Source: Lophium mytilinum
Taxonomy: Eukaryota; Ascomycota; Dothideomycetes; Mytilinidiales; Mytilinidiaceae
Direction: 5' to 3'
DNA length: 64,000 bases
NCBI GenBank assembly: GCA_010093605.1
Contig: MU004191.1
Span: forward strand, 861,832 to 925,831
Of this stretch, positions 23,207-35,115 are shown piece by piece; within the stretch, counting starts at the first letter, position 1; each line of letters starts with the position of its first letter. The translations under genes were made by a program, and so were the position numbers. The notes under the pieces were generated by a model that saw only the letters and a program-made list of their open reading frames with translations, was not told where the DNA came from and ran no database searches.

Positions 23207-23714
23207 TTGATGAACTCCTGATAGCACCAAACTCTCTTCCACCATCATCAACGATTCCAGTCCTGATCTGGATCTGTTGTTGGGCATTGTTACCTCGTTC
23301 TTGGCACATTCCATAGATATCGCTAGCAAATCCACCTCTATGTACCTGCATGAGAGCATGTTTCAAGACAATCGCAGCCTCTCTGACGGCAACATGGTTT
23401 GTAGTTCTTCGGCCATGGTTTCCCTCTTCGCTTGTCCTGAGTCGTCTTTGTCTTCATACTTAACGACACCTTTTCCGTCGAAATCTGCAACGAATCGCCG
23501 CATCCGGAGTTCTGAACGAACAAAGCACGACGACAACAAAGGCATGATTTCTTCTGCTCTTAAGCTCTCAAACGCTGAGTTCCAGCGAAACAACCATCTC
23601 CAGTATTCATCGCCAAACTGTCGCTTACGCTCGATCAGCGCCCAACGTCTTCCGTCTACCTCACTGCATTGTTCAATCAACGCAAAACCGCTCCCAGAAC
23701 TCTACAGAACCAGT
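23207..23714. other. Intergenic; possible minus-strand gene remnant
   Basis: The plus frame is open upstream of the next gene but is Ser-rich and lacks a domain. On the minus strand, 23680..23363 reads as a charged, tryptophan-containing frame (GDEYWRWLFRWNSAFESL) without an ATG, and other frames continue it to about 23210. It could be a decayed gene, but the evidence is weak. Confidence 0.3.
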
Positions 23715-25548
23715 ATGGCAGGGTTTATCCGAGAAGGTGTGGCCCGTGTGGCCCAGTATCTCAACCCGGCCGACGAACAATCTGACCATGGGGGCCCGTC
23801 ACGTGCGGCAGGGAGAGACCGTTTGCCCCGCAGAGCGAAAAGACAACCAGCGCCAGAAACGGCAGTACCAGTCGATCGTCCATATAAATTATACAGGGTC
23901 CAGGAAAGACCCGAAAGGGGCTATATGATCATCCCAGGGACAGATTTTAGAAAGAAGATATCAGCAAGAGCCATTGTGGACGCAGGAGGTTTGGTCCAAG
24001 CTGCAGATAAAATCTGGTTCAAGATGCGAGAAGCTCTTGACAAAGGTAGCAGTATTCCAGGAGCCCCTTTGACATCTGCAACACGCCCAAGGGTCTCTGG
24101 CACTACCGCGCGGGCTGCTTCTATCACGACTCCACGGAGGGCACAAACCAGCCGTTCAACGCCAACAACAGCAGGCAGAAGACCTTCCGCTGTCAGAATG
24201 ATAGTGGCCGATGCCGAAGAAACGACAACTGTCCCACAGGCGGCGGCCGAAAAGCAGCCCAAAGGACCGGAGCCGCCCTATGTGACGCACGACGCAGAGA
24301 TCAGGGACGAGATATGGCTCTTGATGAACTCCATCCAAGTCCTAGCCAAGAAATGGTTCAAAACGGAAACCGGCATCACCAATTTTGAGACGGCATTCAA
24401 AAAGATGTGCAATCAGGCTCCGCCCCAGTATGTATTCCCACCATGTGCACCTCATACGCCGCGCGATTGAGCTGACAGTCTGTAGGTTTGTGTCATTCGT
24501 GGGCCGCATTGCTGCTGGCGGGCCTAACAAGGAGGAGGGCTGGAAAGAGCTATTCCGTGATGATTTGAATAGGCAAGCGCTCGTGAATGGCCTCATTGGC
24601 AATACGCTCGTCGAGCAAGTGTTCGCGCATACGCTGTTTGGGGTGGACGACGAAAAGGAAAGACGCATAATCGATGATATACAGGACACCCACAAGCACA
24701 GCGACGGTGAGTAGCCGTTTGATACAGATATCTTGGAGAAGTACTAACTGACTCCATTTGCAGGCTTTGCACGAACAGAACTATATGCAGAGGCCATCCG
24801 CAAACTTTTGCCTGAGAGAGGCGAACTTCCAGGCAATTTCTACGAGCACGCCGTCCACATTTCGCTCCAAATGTTCCTCCTTATTCAGCCTATCTTGAGG
24901 TTCGCTGGTTACTCAATACTTGGAAAAGGAGCTACCCTGCAGGACCATGAGCTAGAGCTCATCTCGGAGCTTTTCCGAATAGTCGTCCACGCCGGCCTCC
25001 TCAGCATCACTATGCGTCTGGATGGAAGCGCCGTCTATTACTGGGTCCCAACCCTGAAGGACGACCGCTACGATGACGCCACCATGGAATGCTTCAATCG
25101 CGACGACATGATGCGTCTCAACCCCAAAAGCCCAACGCGCCAAAAGGATATTACAGACTCCGACGAGAGAAATCGTGCGACCGGGGATGAGGGTCTTGTA
25201 CGTGTCAACTGTATGAGCGGCTGCACGGTGTACCGCAGAGGTGGCTGGGAGGAGAGAGTGAATGATAATTACAAGGTCGATGATCAACGCGCTTGGAAGG
25301 TGCCGGAAAACAATGCCAGCAAGGGGATGCGAAGCCGGCAGCTGACGCAGAACTGGGTCTTGTGTCGATGGGGTAGACAGCGGAAGTGGACCAATGGGGT
25401 AAAGTCTGATGTGGCGTTGGCGCATGGATACAAGGACGGTTCCACAACGAAGCCCAAGGAAGCTTTCGGATTCATGGAATTCATTGAGGTGGTGAGTAAG
25501 TACAAAACTACAGTGGTGGTGGCTTCTGGGTCGGGTTCACGACGCTAA
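23715..25548 (+). CDS. Unrecognised 572-aa protein
   Basis: Three exons, 23715..24427, 24486..24706 and 24764..25548, total 1719 nt. The introns (58 and 57 nt) have good GT/AG ends and CTGAC or CTAAC branch sites, so the gene is convincing although I do not recognise the product. Residues 1-200 are low-complexity (Arg, Thr, Ala, Pro). From about 200 on there is a globular helical region (DEIWLLMNSIQVLAKKWF, FVGRIAAGGPNKEEGW, LPGNFYEHAVHISLQMFLL). A tail follows with a conserved-looking NWVLCRWGRQRKW. No signal peptide or membrane helix. The start was taken at the ATG after the last Ser-rich stretch; the frame is open further upstream. Confidence 0.75.
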
Positions 25549-26180
25549 AGGGCGAGTTAAGAGAAGGACCAGGCTTTTGACCGCAGGGATCAGGCGTACG
25601 AACATCAGAACGCCCAATCGTGAGCTGATAGCGAGGGCGACGTTCAAACGGTCAACCAGTGCTGTAACGTTCACGGCAAGTATCATAGAAGCTGGAGATA
25701 TGTTGGGAGAATGATGGATAGAGAGAACGGTGCGTTCGGTTTGAAAAAATGGAATGGCGTGGAGGATATCATCTACAATGACTTTTCTCATTTCTTTCTC
25801 AGCTACTGGTTACTATGTACTCTAGTTTATGATATTGAAAAGATTCTCTTCACCTTGGATGTCTGACATGTAGTTCATGGAAGACACTTGGCCGCTGAAA
25901 CAAGGCGCAACTCTTCTAAATACTTATTTACCAGCTTAACCGCATCAGCCAATAGTTAAACAAATGAAAGCGAGCTCGCAAACTTTCACTTAAATCGTGT
26001 TTGCGATACTACCCTCTTCTTCGAAACCATCACGTGCTCGTGTCCAAGCAGGGGTTAGTCCCGGAACAACCCAGCCCCCGGGCTCCGACAACGCTCCAAC
26101 AACCTCCCGTCTCCTCCACACCAGCGGTCGCCAGACACACCAATCGCGCAGATCCGCAACGACGCGCCACCTCGCCCATC
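25549..26180. other. Intergenic, no gene seen
   Basis: 3' region of the 572-aa gene and promoter/leader of the Clr5-domain gene. It contains a CACGTG at about 26032. The frame is open upstream of 26181 but reads Pro/Ser/Arg-rich leader sequence. Confidence 0.5.
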
Positions 26181-28446
26181 ATGGTGTACGACTGGGACGG
26201 CAAGGAGGCAGATTGCTACAGGCTGTATGTTGAGGAGAAGAAGAGCCTTGATGAGGTCGTCGAATTTTGGAAGGACAAGGGATTCGTGCCTAGGTATGTT
26301 GCACGTTCGTTGCGCGAAATGGACCGACGTACTTCTCTACGGAGGGCCGGAACGTCGCAACTGGTTTTTATGCAGTTTGCTGATTCGGGATATAGTAAGA
26401 GAGCATTTCAGACGCAGTTCAAGGTATGTTCTGAAGATGTTTTCTTTCATTCACTCATTTGAATTCCTGTCTCTAGGATGGCTGAAGTCTTCTGTCCCGG
26501 TTCGAGTATTTGATCTCCTATGTCTGCTCGATCAATGCTAATTCAATGCCTGCTTCTAGCGATGGGAATTTCCAAGCAAGCAAAACCCCGCGCACAAGAA
26601 TCCTGACCTCGTTGCCCGCGTCAAAGATCTGTGGGAAAAGAATGTTCGACAGAAGGAGATGTTGGAGATATTGAACAGTGAGGGGTTCGATCTCAAGGAG
26701 CGCGAGCTCATGCGTGTCAGAGCCAAGAACAGATGGCTGTTAAGAGTTGCGACTGGAATGAAGGGTCCGTCCGAGAAAGAAGGCGAGAGTGAGAAGAACG
26801 GAGACGGGAAGAGAGAGAATTCGATCATGAAGCAGCTGGAGGATGCTATCATGGTACGCTCTTCATCAAGCACATTCGTGCTGCCAACCTTATTAATGAT
26901 TCAGCAGGAAGAAGACGCAGAGGCGGACAGCTCAGAAGAGGACGTCGCTGGTGACGCCGGAAACACGACCAACATAGATCCCGAGGTTGCTCGTCGGAAA
27001 CAAGAGCGTCTCCAAAGACTACAGGTGGAGAGCGATGAGCGCTGGCGAACTCGGAAACGTCGCAGGCGAACGAGGGGGTGGGCTGGCCTGCCTGCAGACC
27101 CCGCTGGCCCTCCTAGATTTCCGTCCGAGACTACCATCGACGAGAGCAAAGCGTACCTGAATCTCGACAACAATCAGTATCGTCAAGTTAGAGAGCGATT
27201 CCAAATGATCTGCGAAGAAGAAAAGGTGTACAAGAAGACTATCGCTGGTCCTGACAAATGGAACGAAGTTAAGGACCGACTAATCAGAGAGAACGCACAC
27301 CTACATAACGTATTCTTCAACGACCCTTCAATTCAGCAGCACGACGGCCAGTCGGCAAAGCAGAACCAGAAATCACTCTCACTTGACGTCATCTGTACGG
27401 ATGTCACCAAGAGGATGCGAACGTTGGAGCGGCGCATGACTATCGCCGACGCCAAGAACGGCCTGGGACTCAACCCAGAAGAGAGCCGCCTGGTCCGTCA
27501 AGCTTTCTACGCCAAGTTGAGGGGAGCCCATATCAGCAGTAAGCTCGAAGTAGGCGATGATCAATGGAAAGACCTCAAGGCAGAATGGATTGCAGAATCG
27601 GACTTACTGCAACGTGCCCTAGTCCTGGGAGAACAAGATCCGCAGCATGAGTTCAAAATCAGAGCCACAGAAACGCTGGCGCGAGACGTTATGAAACGAC
27701 TTCGGGATGATATGAATAAGATCGACCCAAGCCGAAAGAGACAGCACAACACTGGGCCTGGACCAGGTCCTGCTAAACCGTCGATGACTGCGCATACCAT
27801 CGCCCAAACATATGCCGCAACAGGAACTCGTCCAAACCTTCTAGGCGACCGACCCGGCAAGCCCACCCGGAATCAAACCCAAAGCAGTCGCACATATGCA
27901 ACTCGAGGCGCCCACGCGGGCCGCAGCCAGCGTCTAGATATCGACCAAGCAATTGCCTCGCCGCCGGACTCAGAGTTCCAGATCGATCCTTCCCTGCTCC
28001 TTGCTGCGAACGACCAGTCTGCGATGCAAAATCACCACCACGACAACAATATCAATCCGTACGGCGGATCTTCGTTTGCTGACGCCTCCTATTCACAGCA
28101 CTCATCATTCGCCTCTCCCATCCCTGTGTACTTCCGTCTCCACCAACATTCCACTACACCGCTGCCCAACAAGACGCTCTGGCTTAGTGTACTGCAGCTT
28201 GGAACGGTAGACGAAATCAAGATGTTGGCAACGCGTGAGCATCCTGGAACTAGTGTCCTACGTATTGAGGGCTTAGTGTCGCACCGGACGCCAGGAAGTA
28301 TGGCAGGCAACCATGAGAGGGAGATTTTTTATGCAATCGATGATGAAGCGGAGCTTGGAGGCTATCTGGCGCATGTGGCAGGCGGGAAGGTCACGTTTGT
28401 CGTGCAGCTGGCTGCTGATGGCGGAAATGGGTTTGACAGGATGTAG
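26181..28446 (+). CDS. Clr5-domain protein
   Basis: Exons are 26181..26293, 26396..26423, 26560..26853 and 26905..28446, for 658 aa. The first two introns interrupt the Clr5 domain, which reads MVYDWDGKEADCYRLYVEE, then SKRAFQTQFK (mostly a 28-nt exon), then RWEFPSKQNPAHKN. A helix repeat ERELMRVRAKNRWLLR follows. Clr5 domains are short N-terminal modules of many ascomycete proteins, named after a fission yeast silencing factor. The middle has two similar helical units (YLNLDNNQYRQVRERF; LNPEESRLVRQAFYAKL). The tail holds Asn/His/Ser-rich disorder and a compact end domain. The third intron is 51 nt with no stop and in phase 0, so retention would add 17 residues (675 aa). Confidence 0.82.
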
Positions 28447-28922
28447 ACAGGCGGGAAGAGCTGGCAGATCTCTCTTCCCTTTGGTGCAGTACTTATTCAT
28501 GGGCTCACTCTCTCAGTTCCGTCACTCCTATTTATAGTATAGTCTGGGCACATGATATCCATTTTTCAGTATTGAGAAAGTTAGGTACTAAAGCATTTAT
28601 AACTTAAGCTCCCATATCGATCGCTATCAAAAGTAGCTCAACTCGCAGTTACCTGCAGCTACCTATGCAGTCAGGAGGCAGCTTAGTTTTCATATCACTA
28701 CCTCTAACATCCTATTCCGATTTTTGGAAGCCTATTAGGGTACTCCCATCAGTGAGAAGCCAATATGCCTGGACCTTTGACAAGACACTATAATACAACA
28801 TCTTGAAAGTGATGCTATCTCCGGCTTGACAAAGGACTATCACATCATGCTCCGTGCGAAGGTCTACATATTCCTATAAATGCGACCGGAAGAGCTTCTA
28901 CAAGTCGCGAAGTAAGATAATA
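28447..28922. other. Intergenic between convergent genes, no gene seen
   Basis: The 3' regions of the Clr5-domain gene (plus) and the Zn2Cys6 gene (minus) meet here. The sequence is AT-rich with no repeats noticed. Confidence 0.5.
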
Positions 28923-31243
28923 TCAATCTGGCCATACATTCTCCATTCCTCCTGATCCCGCGTCCCTCAGGTATGTCTCGTCGTCAAATACGCTGAACAT
29001 GTCCCACGGGAAGTCGGAGCTCGGGGCGTCTGAAGCTAACATTCCGGGAGAAAAGACATCTGACAGACCCATGGACTGCTGTCTTGACGGCGTTGGAGCC
29101 CCAGAATCTCCTGGCGGCTGGGGAGTTGTCACAAAAGTAAGTTGGGTTGAAATCGGTGTAGGGTGCGCGGACGAGCTAGTCCTGGGGCCGGCGGGCGATT
29201 TGACACTACCTCGGAGATTGACATCTAACATATCGAGTACGGAGTTGAATGAACGGGCTACCTCGACGGCAGGCTTCGCGGCTGCGAGGTTCTGGGCAGC
29301 GAATTTGTCAAAGCAGGTTATCGAAGTGTTGATGGCCCTCCGCGCAGTAGGTGTGAATGGGCAGACCGGGTGGGCCAGTGCAAAAGCGATGCTCGAGAGC
29401 GCAGCATCCCATACGTAGTGATAGACCTGATGCCAACTATTAAGAAGATCGGTTTCGGTGAGCACTTGGCTGACGATGTCAATGATGACAGCCGCGTGAT
29501 TGATGCACGAGTTTGATAATGCGCATGCGACGGGTGTCAGGAACGAGGTCCCAGGGTAAAAGCGAATAAACAATCGGTGTAGGGACATGATTAGATTGTG
29601 GTAAAGGAGTTCCAGGAGTAAACGCTGTCTCTGTAGCCAGATAGGGGCTGAATGATCAAAGTCCAGAGGATCCCGAATGGCAGAGAAGGGCTCTGCTGAG
29701 CCTTTTCGTTGAATCCTAAGGGCGTGAGGTACCTCGAGCGTCCAGTTTCTGAAAACCTTCATAGCTGGTGGAATTGATCTGGCACATTCCTCGAGGAAGC
29801 TAGGGTTGTCGTAGATATCCTTTCCGCCATTGTTCGCTTGTACCTCCAAATACTTTTCATTCAACCCTTCATACACATGTCGAGCTGCCAGAATAAGTTT
29901 CACGCTCATCGTGTGAAATGTGAGGAGATTAACGTCCTCATAGATGAATACACTTGTTGGGCCTATCGATAGTATGTCTTCATCCCTAGTTGGCAGACCA
30001 AAGGCGACATCTGATGGATCGATCATGAATGGCTGGCCAATTCTCATGGAAAACTTGCTGTCGAGAAATACCAAGTCCCACCAGATCCGGCTCAGTAAAT
30101 TCCTACGATTCGGAGAAAGATCCGGAGGTGTGAGATGCAATCCCAATAAATGGGCCATGCGTATAGTACTCGCGAGTGTAGCGTTCGCCATAGTCATTAA
30201 GGATGCGGTGACTAGATAAACGGTACAGTATATCTGACATTGAATCGTGGATATGGTTGGATATTCACGCTCCTGCGACAACAGTATCTCACAGCGTTGG
30301 TAGAGCCAATGCCCTGCGATATTTGCGTCATCGTTATTAGATGCTTCGCCCATTGCGACTGTAAGACGGTCACCATACTGCATGCCCAAAGCTACGATAA
30401 TGTCGACGAGGGGAGATGGCAACCGAGATCCTTCCATGTCTGGCGAAGTTGCAGTCCAAAGGGAGGCGTGATAGCTTCTGAACTCTGATTCATCGATTAT
30501 GGGTGTGAGAAGGTAGTTCGTCTGCAGGAATAGATTCACAAAACACTCCTCCTGATGCCTGCTTAGATTGTGTCCAGTATGGCGCTCTCCTGAACCTGTT
30601 GAATGCTGCAATAAGGCAATCTTTTTGGATATGAGATTCGCCGGCATAGCACATACTGTGCTGGCTGTGTTCAACTGCAATAGATCTGGTACGCTGCCCG
30701 GAAGAAAGGTCTTACTCGTCCAATTCTGCATCCGGCGCACAAAATACGCCGAGGAAAGCGGTCCGAAATAATGATCCTGAGGGCTATTCGGGTCAGAAAT
30801 CCAGGCGCCATTCTGATTCGATCTTTTGCGCTCCTGTCTTCCAGATGCGCCCGGAGTGGCTTCGGAAGAAGGCGGACTGAGGGGCATTGATGCCGCTTGT
30901 ATTGCATTTTCTCGTACACGGGTTTCCAAGTTCGCCACTTGTGCCCTCAGCCTCTCTATCTCCCTTCAGACACATAATCAGTTTTTTCCAGGAGCTAGTG
31001 AGATAGCTGGACTAACCTATTGGCTTCTGGGAGATTGAGGACTTCTCGAGACCCGTCATTGCTGCATTGGCGACCAGCAGATGAACAATTCCTGCAAGGG
31101 CGATCAACATCGCACTTGATACGGTTGAGGCGGCATCGGTCGCAAGCTCGATTAACAGTCGTGCGCTTTCGTTTCGCTACATTCGGGTTCGCCTCACTGC
31201 CAAAGGTTGAGGCTGTGGTGACACCTTTGAACGTTGCAAACAT
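28923..31243 (-). CDS. Zn2Cys6 transcription factor
   Basis: Exons 31243..31017 and 30963..28923 (53-nt intron) give 755 aa. The binuclear zinc cluster is complete: Cys34, 37, 44, 50, 53 and 60 with the spacing C-x2-C-x6-C-x5-C-x2-C-x6-C. A short coiled coil follows (NREIERLRAQVANLETRV) that would allow dimer binding. The fungal transcription-factor domain spans about 190-500, with typical blocks (YCTVYLVTASLMTMANATLA, RMAHLLGLHL, RRNLLSRIWWDLVFLDSKFS, MRIGQPFMID). The gene is divergent from an MFS transporter across 635 bp containing two inverted repeats, one with CGG half-sites. It is therefore a good candidate regulator of that transporter; this is inference. Confidence 0.92.
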
Positions 31244-31613
31244 AGTGAGCTCCTAGGAATCATCCTGTAAGTCTGCGATTTAATGGAACGCAATGCATGG
31301 AGAAAGCACTCTTCGAAAGTGTCGTCACGTCTCGTATGATGCGCGTGAGAGATGCGAGTGCGAGCTTGAAGGTCGAGGGTAGAGCTTGCGTTAGTCAGCC
31401 ATTCTAGCGTCGAGATTGGGAACTCGTATCGACTTCCCGCCCACAAGCCTTCGACCTATGTTCTGAAATCGCCGCTATATTTCCAATAGCTACGATTTCT
31501 GCTTAAATCCGGGACCCCCGAAGCGTATCTCCAATATGTCAGCAGATGGCCACGGGGCTCTTTAACAGAGATTTATCTCGCACGATCAACAGGTATAGAG
31601 GGACTCTCCCCCA

Positions 31614-31636
31614 AAGGAGTAATTATATTACTCCTT
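31614..31636. promoter_or_regulatory. Perfect inverted repeat, 10-bp arms with 3-bp spacer
   Basis: The arms are aaggagtaat and attactcctt, separated by tat. The repeat sits in the divergent promoter 243 bp upstream of the MFS start. The central symmetry suggests a dimeric protein site; a short RNA hairpin is also possible if transcribed. Confidence 0.6.
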
Positions 31637-31648
31637 CCGGTTAGCCTC

Positions 31649-31658
31649 CGGAGCTCCG
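31649..31658. promoter_or_regulatory. CGG-N4-CCG inverted half-sites, candidate Zn2Cys6 binding site
   Basis: The palindrome cggagctccg places two CGG triplets in inverted orientation 4 bp apart. Zn2Cys6 dimers bind CGG triplets, and the neighbouring gene encodes such a factor. The short N4 spacing is a guess at specificity, not a match to a known regulator. Confidence 0.5.
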
Positions 31659-31878
31659 AGGAGTATAGCGCATATCCTCAACATCTGGCATTCGGCGCCG
31701 CACAGAACTATTCTCATGGCCATAAGTATGTAGGTCACTGATCCCACTCGCAATCATGTTCCTATCCTTTGGTTGTGTTCATCTTTTCCACTAGAGTACT
31801 TTGATTCAATCTTGGATTACAACCAATTTCGACAACCGCCACTTTCCTACCCTGAGAACAGCCCTCCCTCGACGAGAT

Positions 31879-33935
31879 ATGACACTGGAAATGCCCACGG
31901 CAACGCAACATGGACTCATGACGGAAACTGACCATTCGCAAGGCTCAGTCTGCAGCGAAAAGCTCGAAGAAAACGAGCTCCATCATCCTAGGTCCTCCGA
32001 ATGCGACATTGAAAAAGCGCAACACGAACCTAGCATCCTGACCTTCGAGGTCTCTTTCACGGGCGACACCGACCCCAGGAGTGCCAAGAGCTTGCCTATC
32101 TGGCGAAAATGGCTGATCGTGTTCACCGTCTCCGGGGCAAGCCTACTAGTAGCAACCACCAGCTCCCTGTACGTTGCTACATACGCGCAGATCGAGAAAG
32201 AGTTCGGCATTAGCAACATCGTAGCAACGCTGGGGTTGACGTTGTTCGTTGCGGGTTGTGGATTGGGACCGATGCTACTAGGACCGCTGAGCGAGGTTCG
32301 TTGGCAGAGAAGACTTGACTCTGGAAATAGGCACTGACTGATACGTCTAGTTCTACGGTCGTAAACCGATCTACATTGTGTCTCTAGCATTCTTCGCCAT
32401 TTGGATTATTCCTTGTGCCGTGGCTCAGAATATCCAGACGCTGCTCGTAGCTCGGTTCCTTGGTGGACTTTGCGGGTCTGCGTTTCTTAGTGTTGCTGGT
32501 AGCACGATGGGGGACTTGTTCGCTAGAGATCAGCTGCAGAAGCCTATGATGGTATACACGATAACGCCATTGTGAGTAATGAAGCATTTATAGACTTCTG
32601 ATGAAGCTAACTCTTGTATAGCCTCGGTCCGGAATTAGGGCCTATCGTAGGAGGCTTTATAAACTACAACGTTAATTGGTTCGTCTGCACTCGTTAGCGC
32701 CGCATAGAAATCGAGCTAACAATAATAGGAGATGGTCGTTCTGGGTTCTGCTCATATGGGCTGGTTTCCAGTGGGCGGCGATGACATTTCTCGTACCAGA
32801 GACGTATCATCCGGTTTTGCTGCGAAAGGAAGCACGACGGCTCCGCAAAGAGACGGGTGATGAGAGATGGTATGCGCCAATCGAGAAAATGGATCGGTCA
32901 ATTCCACACGTAAGTTTTTAATATAATGACCTACCTGCATCCCGGCTGATACCCTGAAAGACGATCATGAGGTCGTGTTACCGACCTTTCATGCTCCTTC
33001 TACTAGAACCCATGTGCCTACTCCTTTGCACTCTCACGGCTTTCCTGTTAGGGCTTATATACCTCTTCTTCGGCGCTTTCAGTCTTGTGTTCAGGGAGAA
33101 CCACGGATTCAATCTTTGGCAAATCGGCTTGACCTTCATTGGAATGATCGTGGGGATGCTGCTGGCGTGTCTTGCTGATCCATGGTGAGACGAGGCTTCA
33201 TCTTATGATTGGTAACCTTGAGGCTGACACTATCAGGTGGCACAAGAACCATCAGAAACTCATCGCAAAGCATGTCGCTGAGACTGGAAACATTGGTGGC
33301 TCTGAACCGGAGTTTCGCCTCCCACCTGCAATTCTAGGAGCACCCATGGTTTTTGTTGGGCTTCTCTGGTTCGGCTGGACTACGTGAGTCTTGTTTCCCC
33401 TACTAGAACCCTTCTCGACAGAGGTGGTGCTAACGTTTCTGCAGATACGCATCGGTTCACTGGATTGTCCCTATAATCGGTAGTTCGCTAATCAGCGCCG
33501 GGTTCGTACAACACACCGCTCGATTACCCAATTTGCTAACCTCATACATAGAATCTTCATGGTGTTCTCAGGAGTATTCACATTCCTTGTCGAATGCTAC
33601 CCTCTGTACGCCGCGAGCGCCTTGGCGGCGAACAGCTTCGAACGTAGTATGTTCGCGGCCGGGTTCCCGCTCTTCGGACCTGCCAGTAAGTAATACCTTC
33701 CCAAGACGTGGCGATCTGGGCTGACCATGTGGGAACTGTGTAGTGTACCACAATCTCGGCTTTCAATGGGCCACATTCTTGTTGGCAATGATTATGCTGG
33801 TGTTAGCGCCATTCCCGTAAGTACACGAGGTATCTTTGCGTTCCTATAGGAATCGTATTGACACGACATAGATATATCTTCTTCCGGTACGGCAAGCAGA
33901 TAAGGGCGAAAAGTCGGTACTCGGGTGCCAAATAG
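31879..33935 (+). CDS. MFS transporter, DHA1-like drug/metabolite efflux type
   Basis: Ten exons: 31879..32295, 32351..32571, 32622..32678, 32729..32909, 32961..33184, 33237..33383, 33445..33501, 33552..33685, 33744..33816 and 33872..33935. All nine introns are 50-61 nt and in frame, giving 524 aa. After a 90-residue hydrophilic N-terminus come membrane helices with the MFS loop motif between TM2 and TM3 (LSEFYGRKPIYIVSLAFFAI). Motif-C-like GPELGPIVGGFI and an R-W-x-F-W block follow, then a cytoplasmic loop before TM7. The arrangement fits proton-coupled 12-TM exporters of the TPO/FLU group in the plasma membrane. Substrate is unknown. It is probably controlled by the divergent Zn2Cys6 factor. 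Confidence 0.9.
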
Positions 33936-34444
33936 AGGCTCAGCGCAACAAAAACTCGAATTTTTTGGACTTTGTTAGATGGTAAATTGAAAGAGAAGAG
34001 TCAAAAGACTTAAGAAAAGCATTTGAACAGCTGATAGAAAGCGCTTAATTTCGGGCTGGTGCCTTTCTCATCTTGAAAGCATATTTGCTTTAGTGTATCA
34101 TAGTTGGAAGAGTTTTGGAGCTGGCGGATTCGAATTGCATGTTTCTACAGACCGAGACTTAGTAGTTTTCATGAACGGAAGTTATACTTCATTACTCATA
34201 TGAGGTTCCGGACAAGTGTCCTATGAAAACGAAACTCACGTGCAAGCGCGAGATCCCGCTAGCCCCATTCAACGCATTGATGACGCGACACAACCACCAA
34301 CTCATAAATCGTCATCGACATCCAAAATTCTAGAGTATAAACAATAGCCAAATGTAGCATGAATCAATGAAATAACTCAACCCATTTATCTGCTAACATC
34401 TATAAATCCTTACTTACCAAACACCAACTCCCCGTCCGACCACA
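33936..34444. other. Intergenic, no gene seen
   Basis: 3' region of the transporter gene and promoter of the NTF2-fold gene. It is AT-rich, with a CACGTG at about 34238. No further structure was noticed. Confidence 0.5.
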
Positions 34445-35115
34445 ATGGCCAGCACAGAACCCCACCCCGACCCCGTCGCTCTAACAGCGTCCAACAACAC
34501 ATCCAAGGTCGACTACACCCCTTACCCCGAAAAGTCCATCCCCGTGTCTTCAGAACAGCAAGCCACCGTTGACGCGATCTGCCGTCTCTACAGCGGCAGC
34601 GCGAGCAAAGACGACATGCAAGTCTACGCGCCCACCGCCATCTACGACGACCCGTGGAGCTACTGCGATAACCGGTATAAAGTCGCTGGGCAGTGGTATG
34701 GTACGCTCACCTCCCCAAACTCCCTAAATCACGAACCTACCAAACCTACAAACCTACAAACCTTTTCACCCTCCCCCATTCTCTTACCAACCGAAACGCG
34801 TCCACTAACGCGGGTCACGCGACAGGCATCCCCAAAATCATGGCCTCCTCCCGCACCCTCGCGACCGAGATCGTCGACGCCTCCCCCTCGCTGCTTGTGT
34901 TCAAGCTGCGGCAGGAGTACACGCCGCGGGTGCTGAACATCGGCAAAGCGGTCAACTCGCTCGTGTCGCTGAGTTTAGATAAAGAGGGGAAGGTGACGTA
35001 TCATAAGGATATGTGGAATGAGAAGGATTATAGCCATGAGGGGCTGGGGAAGGTGATGAAGACGCTGAATGGGGATTATTTGACGAAGATTACGAGGCCG
35101 GAGGGGGATTTGTAG
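34445..35115 (+). CDS. NTF2-like (SnoaL-like) domain protein
   Basis: Exons 34445..34700 and 34826..35115, joined across a 125-nt intron with a CTAAC branch, give 181 aa. A 35-residue disordered leader precedes a single alpha+beta domain: it begins VDAICRLYSG, has the hallmark YAPTAIYDDPWSYC, then SLVSLSLDKEGKVTYHKDMWNEKDY. The pattern of an N-terminal helix, a D/E-x-DP turn and curved beta strands is that of small NTF2-like proteins. Many are enzymes or binding proteins with unknown ligands; no catalytic set is evident. The next gene, scytalone dehydratase, has the same fold class, but sequence similarity between the two is not obvious. Confidence 0.75.

Larger units (their letters stand above)
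31244..31878. promoter_or_regulatory. Shared promoter region of the Zn2Cys6 gene and the MFS gene
   Basis: 635 bp between two divergent start codons. Around 31610-31660 it holds a perfect 10-bp inverted repeat and a CGG-N4-CCG palindrome, listed separately. No other gene was seen. Confidence 0.6.
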
